Source: an uncultured Lachnospiraceae bacterium (GTDB lineage: Bacteria > Bacillota > Clostridia > Lachnospirales > Lachnospiraceae). From it: a DNA stretch of 64,000 nucleotides. Shown piece by piece: positions 8,149 to 15,357 of this stretch (position 1 is its first letter; each line of letters starts with the position of its first letter). Both the position numbers and the translations under genes were made by a program. The notes below the pieces were generated by a model that saw nothing but the letters and a program-made list of their open reading frames with translations, had not been told where the DNA came from and did not search any database. The stretch is taken from assembly GCA_910585465.1 (NCBI GenBank), contig CAJUEW010000003.1:239113-303112 (forward strand). Direction: 5' to 3'.

Positions 8149-10326
8149 ATGATAAACGAAATCCTGCTGCGGAAAAGAAATCATATTTATCTGGAAAAAG
8201 AGCCTTTAAACAAAGCTGAGGATCAGAGCTGCCGGGTTCTGACTATAATGAAAAATGCAGAGAGCCTGGGCTATACTTTTTCACAGGAGTTATACAGGAG
8301 GCTCTGTGTCATGGAGAAAGGAGCGCTGGACACCTTTTATCTGGAACTGGTTCAGCATCTGAAAAGCCGGGCCGGCGCAGATCATGAATGGAGACCTATG
8401 TATCCGAACTTTCCGCAGGAGGTGATGGAGAAGAGTCAGGCAGAGCTGTATCTGAATGCGCTGGTTCACTACTGGAGCGGCGGAGCAGCTTATCCGTCTG
8501 TCCGGAAGCAGGAACGTCTGCCTGCGCCCGACGAGGCGGAGACTGTGGTTTTATCTTCAGGTACGAGAGAAGAGCTGATGGAGATTTTCCGGAATCTGGC
8601 GGAGGCAAACGGTTCCTGGTCAGAACAGGATCAGCAGGATATCAGGTGGTATTTTACCAATGTGCCGGACGCGGCAGAATGGCTTCCGGACAGAATTCCG
8701 GAAAAGGAAAATGCGGCGTATATTGGAAAGTGCTGTCTGGAGAGCTGTCCCCTGGCCGGGGCCGGAATGCTGAAAAAACATTTTCGGACAGCCACAGATA
8801 TACTGCGTCTTTCTGCCGCTTTATCCGGCGGGGATGTAAGTCTGGGAAAAAAAGTCCGTTTCCGCAGCTTCAGAAGACAGGAACGCCGGATTCTGATGGA
8901 TTTACTGTCAGAGGCTTCCGGACTTTTGGAGGAAATGCACGGCAGGCCGGAGGTATGGAAGCGGTTAGGAGAACGGCTGCACCCGGGGGAGTTTCATGCA
9001 GAGCAGTATAGAAAGGTGCGGCAGGCTTTTGAAAAAATCCGGAATGGCTGTCCGCTGGAGACGTTTGCCGGCAGAGTGGAGCAGGCGCTTCTGGAGAAGG
9101 ATGCTTTCCGGGCTCTTGAAATTTTAAAAGAACGTCCGGGAGAGCTGGCCAGAAGGCTGGATGTGCTGCTGCGGATGGAACAGAGGGCATTTTCAGACGA
9201 AAAGCTCTCCTGGCAGGAAGCGCGGATCAGGAAAATGCAGACGCAGCAGACAATTCTGGAAGCATTTGAAGCTTCGGCGGCTCAGGTGGCAACCCCGGTG
9301 CTTCTCCAGGTGCGGACGCATTTTATGTACCGGAACCACCAGGCATTTCGTTACTATTTTCCCAAGGGAAGGCTGGCAGATGCCAGGATGGTGGCAAATG
9401 CAGAGCTTCTTGTGGAGGAAGATATCTGCCGGCAGGTGGCAGACATCTGTGAACAGACGCTGACGGCGCGTTTTTCCGGGCTGGAGCCTATGGGCAGGGT
9501 TTATTTGTCGGAAGAGCTGAAAAATTATATTGTTCCGTTTCATCAAAGAGCGGCTTCCAAAGCTGCCAGGACGCTGACGCCCGGCTCCAGGCTGCCTCTG
9601 GCTCAGCAGGCAGAAGCGGTGAGAGGATTTATCTGGTGGACCAATATGGAAGACGGAGAAAGAGTGGATCTGGATCTGTCGGCTGCGATTTTTGATAAAC
9701 ACTGGAATTATCTGGAGCATGTTTCCTATACGAATCTTTGCTCGGACCGTTACAGGTCGTGTCATTCGGGAGATATTGTGGACGGCGGTCCGGCGGACGG
9801 GGAAGGAGTCTGCGAGTTTCTGGATGTGGATATTGAGAGCATTATAAAGTATGGAGGCAGATACGTAGTTTATCAGGTGTACAGCTATACAGAACAGATT
9901 TTTTCTAAGCTGCCGCATGCATCCTTTGGTTATATGGAACGTCAGGACGTAAGAAGCGGGGAAATCTTTGAACCTCGTCTGGTTCGTCAGCATATGGAGC
10001 TGACATCAGGGACAAAAGTGGTGATTCCGATGATTCTGGACTGTGAAGCCCGCCGGATGGTATGGTGCGACGCAGGGATCAGCTTAGGGGCATGCAGGAG
10101 TAATGCCGGAGGCAATAATCTGGAATCCAATCTTTCCGGCGTGGGGCTGGCATGTTATACGATGGTCAATATGCATAAGACAAATCTGTATGATTTGCTG
10201 AAGCTGCACGTTGACGGGAGGGGAGAACAATGTGATACAAAAGACAAGGCGGATCGGTTTTTTGATGTGGAGGAGGGGATTACACCTTTTGACACAGATG
10301 TGATACTGGCCGAATTTATGCAGTAG
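8149..10326 (+). CDS. Large RtcB-linked protein with TerD-like C-terminal domain
   Basis: 725 residues, cytoplasmic, with RBS GAGGGTAAAAGG. Residues 1 to about 490 look all-helical and repeat-like, with a striking segment near 214-226 (TATDILRLSAALSGGDVSL) and later PGELARRLDVLLR. Residues about 493-690 resemble the calcium-binding TerD fold: VDLDLSA, then HSGDIVDGG near 537, then EFLDVDI, then RYVVYQVYSYT. TerD-domain proteins belong to stress-response systems. The helical part could be a HEAT-like RNA-binding ring replacing Ro60/Rsr, because the next element is a Y-RNA-like RNA. I see no clear TROVE signature, so that role is inference. It may also be related to a large actinobacterial/myxobacterial TerD-like family I recall only vaguely. 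It is clearly part of the rtcB transcription unit. Confidence 0.6.
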   Translation: MINEILLRKRNHIYLEKEPLNKAEDQSCRVLTIMKNAESLGYTFSQELYRRLCVMEKGALDTFYLELVQHLKSRAGADHEWRPMYPNFPQEVMEKSQAELYLNALVHYWSGGAAYPSVRKQERLPAPDEAETVVLSSGTREELMEIFRNLAEANGSWSEQDQQDIRWYFTNVPDAAEWLPDRIPEKENAAYIGKCCLESCPLAGAGMLKKHFRTATDILRLSAALSGGDVSLGKKVRFRSFRRQERRILMDLLSEASGLLEEMHGRPEVWKRLGERLHPGEFHAEQYRKVRQAFEKIRNGCPLETFAGRVEQALLEKDAFRALEILKERPGELARRLDVLLRMEQRAFSDEKLSWQEARIRKMQTQQTILEAFEASAAQVATPVLLQVRTHFMYRNHQAFRYYFPKGRLADARMVANAELLVEEDICRQVADICEQTLTARFSGLEPMGRVYLSEELKNYIVPFHQRAASKAARTLTPGSRLPLAQQAEAVRGFIWWTNMEDGERVDLDLSAAIFDKHWNYLEHVSYTNLCSDRYRSCHSGDIVDGGPADGEGVCEFLDVDIESIIKYGGRYVVYQVYSYTEQIFSKLPHASFGYMERQDVRSGEIFEPRLVRQHMELTSGTKVVIPMILDCEARRMVWCDAGISLGACRSNAGGNNLESNLSGVGLACYTMVNMHKTNLYDLLKLHVDGRGEQCDTKDKADRFFDVEEGITPFDTDVILAEFMQ

Positions 10327-10335
10327 ACAGTAAAA

Positions 10336-10473
10336 TATCCGGCTATGGAGAATCATCCTTCTATATGAATCTGAATCAGGGTGTCGCCGGTTCGAGTCCG
10401 GCCATTTTCGGAGGACTCCGGAAATGTAGCTCAGGTGGTAGAGCACCAGAAAGGATTCTCCGCTTTCCGGATA
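10336..10473 (+). ncRNA. YrlA-type Y RNA with circularly permuted tRNA mimic
   Basis: Order of elements, all read from sequence: outer stem TATCCGG (10336-10342) with CCGGATA (10467-10473); main stem GGAGAATC (10347-10354) with GATTCTCC (10454-10461); bulge ATC, then CTTCT (10358-10362) pairing AG/AAG (10448-10453) around one bulged A. Inside lies a T-arm GCCGG-TTCGAGT-CCGGC (10386-10402), acceptor 3' strand CATTTTC (10403-10409) extended by GGA, tetraloop GGAC (10413-10416), TCC and acceptor 5' strand GGAAATG (10420-10426), U8 and A9 equivalents, and D-arm GCTC-AGGTGGTA-GAGC (10429-10444). Thus tRNA 3' and 5' halves are swapped and the acceptor end is sealed by a loop, as in YrlA Y RNAs, whose distal stem binds Ro60. 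It lies 9 bp after the TerD-like gene and 3' of rtcB, echoing the rsr-yrlBA-rtcBA arrangement of Salmonella. Confidence 0.8.
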
Positions 10474-10475
10474 AT

Positions 10476-10504
10476 GGGGCCGGTGCTGAAAATGCACCGG
10501 TCCC
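10476..10504. terminator. Strong GC-rich hairpin after the Y RNA
   Basis: An 11-bp stem GGGGCCGGTGC/GCACCGGTCCC (one G-U pair) encloses a 7-nt loop TGAAAAT. It lies between the Y RNA and the convergent coaBC stop codon. There is no U-run directly after the stem on either strand; TTTTT appears about 15 nt later on the + strand. It may terminate both convergent transcripts or form the 3' end of the Y RNA transcript. Confidence 0.5.
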
Positions 10505-10511
10505 ATATGGA

Positions 10512-11747
10512 TTACAGGTCTTTTTCCTTCTTCTGACAGGCGGGAGAAAATTTCATCTGGGGATCGGTGAAAATCTGGTCCAATATTTTATGAGCTACCT
10601 GCTCCTTACTTAAGATCGGCAGCTCCTGCACAGTGTCCTTTGTAATCAGGGTAACCACGTTGGTGTCTGTACCGAAGCCCGCTCCTGCAACCTTCAGATT
10701 ATTGGCAACAATCATATCCACATTTTTCTTTATCAGCTTTGCCCGGGAATTTTCAAGCATATGCTCCGTTTCCATGGAAAAACCGCAGAGGAACTGACCT
10801 TCTTTTTTATGCTCTCCCAGATATTGCAGAATATCCCTGGTCCGCTTAAGCGGAATACTCATATTTCCGTCTTTTTTCTTTACCTTTTCCTGACTGACCG
10901 TAACAGGCCCGTAGTCGGCCACAGCGGCAGCTTTTATAATGGCATCCTGGTTTTCGGATGCCGGAACCACAGCCTGAAACATATCCTCTGCGGATTTGAC
11001 CGGAACCACCTTTACAAACGGAGGAGGAGCAAGGCTTACGGGACCGGAGACAAGGGTTACGTCGGCGCCTCGCAGCATGGCGGCTTTGGCGATGGCATAT
11101 CCCATCTTACCGGTGGAATGATTTGTAATATACCGCACCGGATCAATGGCTTCCTGGGTCGGTCCTGCAGTGACAAGCACCTTTTTCCCGGCCAGATCCT
11201 TTTCATATGCAGCTTCTCTTAAAATATAAGAGAGGAGCACATCCGGCTCCGGCATCTTTCCGGTTCCGGTATCCCCGCATGCCAGAAGGCCCCGGTCGGG
11301 CTCGATGATTTCATAGCCGTATTTTCTTAAAATTTTCAATCCGTCCTGAACAGCGGGATTTTCAAACATGGCCGTATTCATGGCCGGAGAAATCAGCTTC
11401 TTACATTTACATGCCATAACAGTTGTGGTCAGCATGTCATCAGCAATGCCGTGGGCCAGCTTGCCAATGATATTGGCGGAAGCAGGAGCGATCAGCACCA
11501 GATCTGCCTGCTTGGCAATGGAAATATGCTCCACCTGAAAGGAAAAATTCCGATCAAAGGTATCGATCAGACATTTGTTGCCGGTCAATGTTTCAAATGT
11601 AATGGGATGAATAAAATTTGCCGCATTTTTTGTCATGATGACCTGCACATTACAGTGCAGCTTTTTTAAGGCACTGGCAAGGGAAGCTGCCTTGTAGGCG
11701 GCAATGCTTCCGGTTACGCCCAGAACCACGTATTTATTTTTCAGCAT
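10512..11747 (-). CDS. coaBC: Bifunctional phosphopantothenoylcysteine decarboxylase / phosphopantothenate-cysteine ligase
   Basis: 411 residues from the ATG at 11747, chosen over an upstream frame-open start because GGAGGAGATTAT directly precedes it. The N-terminal flavoprotein domain (CoaC) shows GVTGSIAAYKAA, then ISIAKQADLVLIAPASANIIGKLAHGIADD, and an SPAMN motif with the catalytic region after it. The C-terminal CoaB domain begins near KVLVTAGPTQEAIDPVRYI and contains HSTGKMGYAIAKAA and AAAVADY. The enzyme converts phosphopantothenate plus cysteine to phosphopantetheine in coenzyme A synthesis. It is divergent from coaX, which makes the first enzyme of the same pathway, so the two promoters share one intergenic region. 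Confidence 0.93.
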   Translation of the reverse strand: MLKNKYVVLGVTGSIAAYKAASLASALKKLHCNVQVIMTKNAANFIHPITFETLTGNKCLIDTFDRNFSFQVEHISIAKQADLVLIAPASANIIGKLAHGIADDMLTTTVMACKCKKLISPAMNTAMFENPAVQDGLKILRKYGYEIIEPDRGLLACGDTGTGKMPEPDVLLSYILREAAYEKDLAGKKVLVTAGPTQEAIDPVRYITNHSTGKMGYAIAKAAMLRGADVTLVSGPVSLAPPPFVKVVPVKSAEDMFQAVVPASENQDAIIKAAAVADYGPVTVSQEKVKKKDGNMSIPLKRTRDILQYLGEHKKEGQFLCGFSMETEHMLENSRAKLIKKNVDMIVANNLKVAGAGFGTDTNVVTLITKDTVQELPILSKEQVAHKILDQIFTDPQMKFSPACQKKEKDL

Positions 11748-11951
11748 ATAATCTCCTCCACAGGTGTTAGATTCTTCATTTTTGCTCATATTATCAAATA
11801 TGGCATAAGGCCGGAGAAAAGTAAAGCGGAACTTCTGACAAAAGCATGGTCAGGCCACTTTTTTTTTAGAATAAAACGTGATACTATGGAAGGCATGAAG
11901 GAAACCTGAAACATGTAAAAATAAACCAGAAAAACGAACGGGGATAAATCT

Positions 11952-12716
11952 ATGATTTTAGCAGTGGATATTGGAAATACAAATATTGTAGTTGGATGTA
12001 TTGATAGAAAGAAAATTTGTTTTGTGGAACGTTTGTCAACCGTGTCCACGAGGACGGAGCTGGAATATGCGATCAGCTTTAAAAACATTCTGGAGCTGTA
12101 TGGAATCCGTACGGATGAGCTGGACGGAGGAATTATCTCTTCCGTAGTTCCTCCTGTTACCAATATTGTAAAGCATTCTATGGAAAAGATTCTGAATCAG
12201 GAGGTTATGGTGATCGGGCCGGGAGTAAAGACAGGACTGAATATTCTGATGGATGATCCAAGGCAGGTAGGAAGCGATCGGATTGTCAACGCAGTGGCAG
12301 TTGTTCATGAATATCCGGTTCCGGCTGCGATTATCGACATGGGAACGGCAACGACCATCTGTATCGTGGACGGGAAAAAGAATTACATCGGCGGCGCGAT
12401 TATTCCGGGTGTCCGGATATCGGCGGATACGCTGACGGCAAGGACCGCTCAGCTTCCCAATATCAGTATTGAGCCACCTGCAAAGCTGATTGGAAAGAAT
12501 ACGGTGGACTGTATGAAAAGCGGCGTATTCTATGGAAATGCGGCTCTGCTTGACGGAATGCTGGAGCGTATGGAGGAGGAGATGGGACAGAAGTTTACGG
12601 TTGTGGCCACCGGAGGACTTGCAAAGGCGCTGATTCCTCACTGCAGGCATAACATGATTTTGGATGATGCGCTGCTTCTGAAGGGACTTCAGATTATCTA
12701 TGAAAAAAATCAATAA
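11952..12716 (+). CDS. coaX: Type III pantothenate kinase
   Basis: 254 residues. An N-terminal ASKHA phosphate-binding motif DIGNTNIVVG, then GVKTGLNI, DMGTATTIC and GGAIIPGV are hallmarks of the type III enzyme, which phosphorylates pantothenate and, unlike type I or II enzymes, needs a monovalent cation. No signal peptide. The start ATG at 11952 follows ACGGGGATAAATCT, a moderate ribosome binding site. It is transcribed divergently from coaBC and converges on the carbamate kinase gene, with only 32 bp between the two stop codons. Confidence 0.93.
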   Translation: MILAVDIGNTNIVVGCIDRKKICFVERLSTVSTRTELEYAISFKNILELYGIRTDELDGGIISSVVPPVTNIVKHSMEKILNQEVMVIGPGVKTGLNILMDDPRQVGSDRIVNAVAVVHEYPVPAAIIDMGTATTICIVDGKKNYIGGAIIPGVRISADTLTARTAQLPNISIEPPAKLIGKNTVDCMKSGVFYGNAALLDGMLERMEEEMGQKFTVVATGGLAKALIPHCRHNMILDDALLLKGLQIIYEKNQ

Positions 12717-12748
12717 CCAGCCTTTGCATCTGCCGGGTTTCCTTCTTT

Positions 12749-13678
12749 TTATTTAAAAATTGTTCCGGCCTTTTCCTCCAGTGCACTCTTCGCATCTTCC
12801 AAATCCGCGATGACTGCCACGCGTCCCGGCTTGCCGGAGACAAAGGAAACGGCTGCGACAACCTTTGGCAGAATGGAACCTTCCGTAAACTGTCCGTCAG
12901 CGATATAGGCGCTTGCCTTTTCCACACTGACAGAATCCAGAGGCTGACAATCCTCTTTTCCGTAATTCAAATATAGTTTTTTCTCGCCTGTCAGAAGCAG
13001 AAGCATATCAGCGTCGAGAAGCTCTGCCAGCTTTCCGCTTGCCAGATCCTTTTCGATAACTGCGCTGGCTCCTTTCAGACGGTTTCCCTGTCTGAGTACC
13101 GGGATTCCGCCTCCGCCGCAGGCAATGACGATCTGGCCTGCGTCTGAAAGAGTGCGGATAGCGTCGATCTCAACAATATCTTCCGGCTCGGGTGCAGAGA
13201 CGATACGGCGGTAGCCGCCGTCGGTTTTGATTATATGATTTCCCTTCTCTTCTTCTGCCTCAGCCTCTTCCTTTGTCATGACACGGCCGATAATTTTTAC
13301 AGGCTTATAAAAAGAAGCATCGTAAGGATTTACGACTACCTGAGTAAGAATTGTCGTGACCGGACGGCAGCACCCACGGTTTAGAAGCTCCTCCCGGACA
13401 GCATTCTGAAGATCGTAGCCGATATACCCCTGGCTCATGGCAGAGCAGACAGACATGGGAGCGAAAGTGTAATCGGGATGCTGCTTGCCGAATTCGTTCA
13501 TGGCTGTATGAATCATGCCGACCTGAGGGGCATTGCTGTGGGAGATAACAATCTGACAGTCTGCCTCCACTAAGTCTGCCACAGCTTTCGCGGCCGTTTT
13601 AACGGCTGTTTTCTGTTCGGGGAAAGTAGTTCCAAGAGCTTTATGCCCAAGGGCAACGACGACTTTTTTCTTACTCAT
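12749..13678 (-). CDS. arcC: Carbamate kinase
   Basis: 309 residues, the usual size. The N-terminus reads VVALGHKALGTTFPEQ in place of the commoner GGNAL, a variant I associate with clostridial carbamate kinases. It is followed by SHSNAPQVGMIHTAM, PMSVCSAMSQGYIGY, and the nucleotide-binding segment VIACGGGGIPV. It catalyses ATP plus carbamate to carbamoyl phosphate reversibly, and in catabolism makes ATP from carbamoyl phosphate. No arcA, ureide or agmatine genes are next to it, so its substrate pathway is not shown here. Its promoter appears to share a -35 box with murE. Confidence 0.88.
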   Translation of the reverse strand: MSKKKVVVALGHKALGTTFPEQKTAVKTAAKAVADLVEADCQIVISHSNAPQVGMIHTAMNEFGKQHPDYTFAPMSVCSAMSQGYIGYDLQNAVREELLNRGCCRPVTTILTQVVVNPYDASFYKPVKIIGRVMTKEEAEAEEEKGNHIIKTDGGYRRIVSAPEPEDIVEIDAIRTLSDAGQIVIACGGGGIPVLRQGNRLKGASAVIEKDLASGKLAELLDADMLLLLTGEKKLYLNYGKEDCQPLDSVSVEKASAYIADGQFTEGSILPKVVAAVSFVSGKPGRVAVIADLEDAKSALEEKAGTIFK

Positions 13679-13724
13679 ATGTGCGGCCTCATTTCTGAAT
13701 AGATTTCAAAATTATATTTTATTC

Positions 13725-13776
13725 ATTATAATGGCGGAAAGGGGAAATTGCAACCCTTGCCTAAATATGTTATAGT
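13725..13776. promoter_or_regulatory. Back-to-back promoters sharing one palindromic -35 box
   Basis: TTGCAA at 13748-13753 is its own reverse complement. Reading right, 17 nt separate it from TATAGT (13771-13776), giving a murE promoter. Reading left, 17 nt separate it from TATAAT on the minus strand (13725-13730), giving an arcC promoter. Both spacers are optimal for the housekeeping sigma factor, so one hexamer can serve either gene but not both at once. Confidence 0.65.
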
Positions 13777-13868
13777 AAATGTGTTGCAATTCAGTTCTGA
13801 CATGGGGCAGAAATAGCGGAACGGCTATAAAATTATGGAAATCCGAAAAAGAGAGAAGGAGGACCTTT

Positions 13869-15341
13869 ATGAAAGCAGTAAAATTACTATTAGAAAAATT
13901 GGACTATCAGATTATAAATGGAACAGCGGACGGAGAAATCAGCGATCTGGTCTATGACTCCAGGAAGGTAACAAAGGGGAGTATGTTTGTCTGTATTAAA
14001 GGCGCAGCCTATGACAGCCATGAGCATACAGAGGAGATTGCGGAAAAAGGAGCCAGAATTATAGTTGCGGAACGGAAAGTGGAGGTGCCGCAGAATGTGA
14101 CGCTTTTGCTGGTGGATGACACCAGGTACGCGCTGGCTCTGCTGTCTGCTGCTTATTTTGATTATCCGGCTGAGAGGATGAAGGTTATTGGGCTTACAGG
14201 AACAAAGGGAAAGACCACGACTACCTTCATGGTGAAAGAAATTCTGGAGCATGCAGGGTACAAGGTGGGGCTGATTGGGACAATTGAGACGGTTATCGGG
14301 GATATGCATATTCCGTCGGACAATACCACGCCGGAATCCTATCTGATTCAGGAATATTTTTCAAAAATGGTGGAAGCGGGGTGTGATGTCTGCGTTATGG
14401 AGGTATCCTCCCAGGGACTTATGATGCACAGGACGGCGGGGATTCCGTTTGAGCTTGGTATTTTTACAAATCTGGCACCGGATCATATCGGGCCCAATGA
14501 ACATGCTTCCTTTGAGGAATATGCGGCATGTAAGGGAATACTGTTCCGCCAGTGCCGGACAGGTATTGCCAATGTGGATGACGAGCATTTTGATATGGTA
14601 ATGCAGGGGCATACATGCATGCTGGAAACGGTTGGATTTTCTGAAAGGGCGGATTACCGGGCATCCGGCGTAAAGCTGATTGGAAGGCCTGGTTACCTGG
14701 GTGTGAAATATCATGTTTCAGGTAAGCTCTGTATGGATGTGGAAATCGATGTTCCGGGTAAATTCAGCGTATATAATTCTCTGATTGCCATTGCCATCTG
14801 TGAACATTTCAAAGTATCCCAGGCAGATTTAAAGGAAGCATTGGGAAAGGTAAAGACAAAAGGACGCATTGAGATGGTGAAGGTGTCTGATGATTTTATT
14901 CTGATGATTGACTATGCGCATAATGCCATGAGCCTGGAGAGCCTGCTTCTTACATTAAAGGAATATAACCCGAAGCGTCTGGTCTGCGTATTCGGCTGCG
15001 GAGGGAATCGTTCCAGACTGCGCCGCTATGAGATGGGAGAGGTGTCCGGCAGGCTGGCGGATTTGACAGTTATCACCTCTGATAACCCAAGATTTGAAGA
15101 GCCCCAGGCAATTATTGACGATATTAAAACAGGCATGGCGAAAACAGACGGAAAATATGTGGAGATCAGCGATCGGAAGGAAGCAATCCGCTATGTAATT
15201 CAGCATGGACAAAAGGGGGATGTTATTGTTCTGGCAGGAAAGGGCCATGAGGATTACCAGGAAATTAAAGGAAAAAAATATCCGATGGATGAACGTGTTC
15301 TGATTCAGGAGGTTTTGAAGGAGCTGGCCGCAGAGCATTAA
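13869..15341 (+). CDS. murE: UDP-MurNAc-L-Ala-D-Glu:meso-diaminopimelate ligase
   Basis: 490 residues from the ATG at 13869, which has AGGAGGACC before it. An in-frame extension upstream to 13779 has no ribosome binding site. The ATP loop GTKGKTTTT lies near residue 111. The substrate-selectivity motif DNPR near residue 405 marks the meso-diaminopimelate enzyme rather than the lysine one. The C-terminal ligase domain includes VFGCGGNRSRLRR and LAGKGHEDYQ. It adds the third residue to the peptidoglycan stem peptide in the cytoplasm. It is followed by priA after 16 bp. The promoter with shared -35 box is about 100 bp upstream. Confidence 0.95.
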   Translation: MKAVKLLLEKLDYQIINGTADGEISDLVYDSRKVTKGSMFVCIKGAAYDSHEHTEEIAEKGARIIVAERKVEVPQNVTLLLVDDTRYALALLSAAYFDYPAERMKVIGLTGTKGKTTTTFMVKEILEHAGYKVGLIGTIETVIGDMHIPSDNTTPESYLIQEYFSKMVEAGCDVCVMEVSSQGLMMHRTAGIPFELGIFTNLAPDHIGPNEHASFEEYAACKGILFRQCRTGIANVDDEHFDMVMQGHTCMLETVGFSERADYRASGVKLIGRPGYLGVKYHVSGKLCMDVEIDVPGKFSVYNSLIAIAICEHFKVSQADLKEALGKVKTKGRIEMVKVSDDFILMIDYAHNAMSLESLLLTLKEYNPKRLVCVFGCGGNRSRLRRYEMGEVSGRLADLTVITSDNPRFEEPQAIIDDIKTGMAKTDGKYVEISDRKEAIRYVIQHGQKGDVIVLAGKGHEDYQEIKGKKYPMDERVLIQEVLKELAAEH

Positions 15342-15357
15342 GGAAGGAAGAGAGAGG

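Noticed and set aside
9193..9993. 266-codon minus-strand frame opposite the TerD-like gene
   Set aside because: It is a shadow of the + strand gene, with composition rich in His, Arg and Cys and no start signal.
10289..10336. Dedicated promoter for the Y RNA (TTGACA at 10289, TAAAAT at 10331)
   Set aside because: The spacing of 36 nt is far too long for one promoter; the RNA is more safely viewed as part of the rtcB transcript until ends are mapped.
10386..10450. Ordinary tRNA gene
   Set aside because: The T-arm precedes the D-arm and there is no normal anticodon arm with U33; the parts fit a permuted tRNA mimic in a Y RNA instead.
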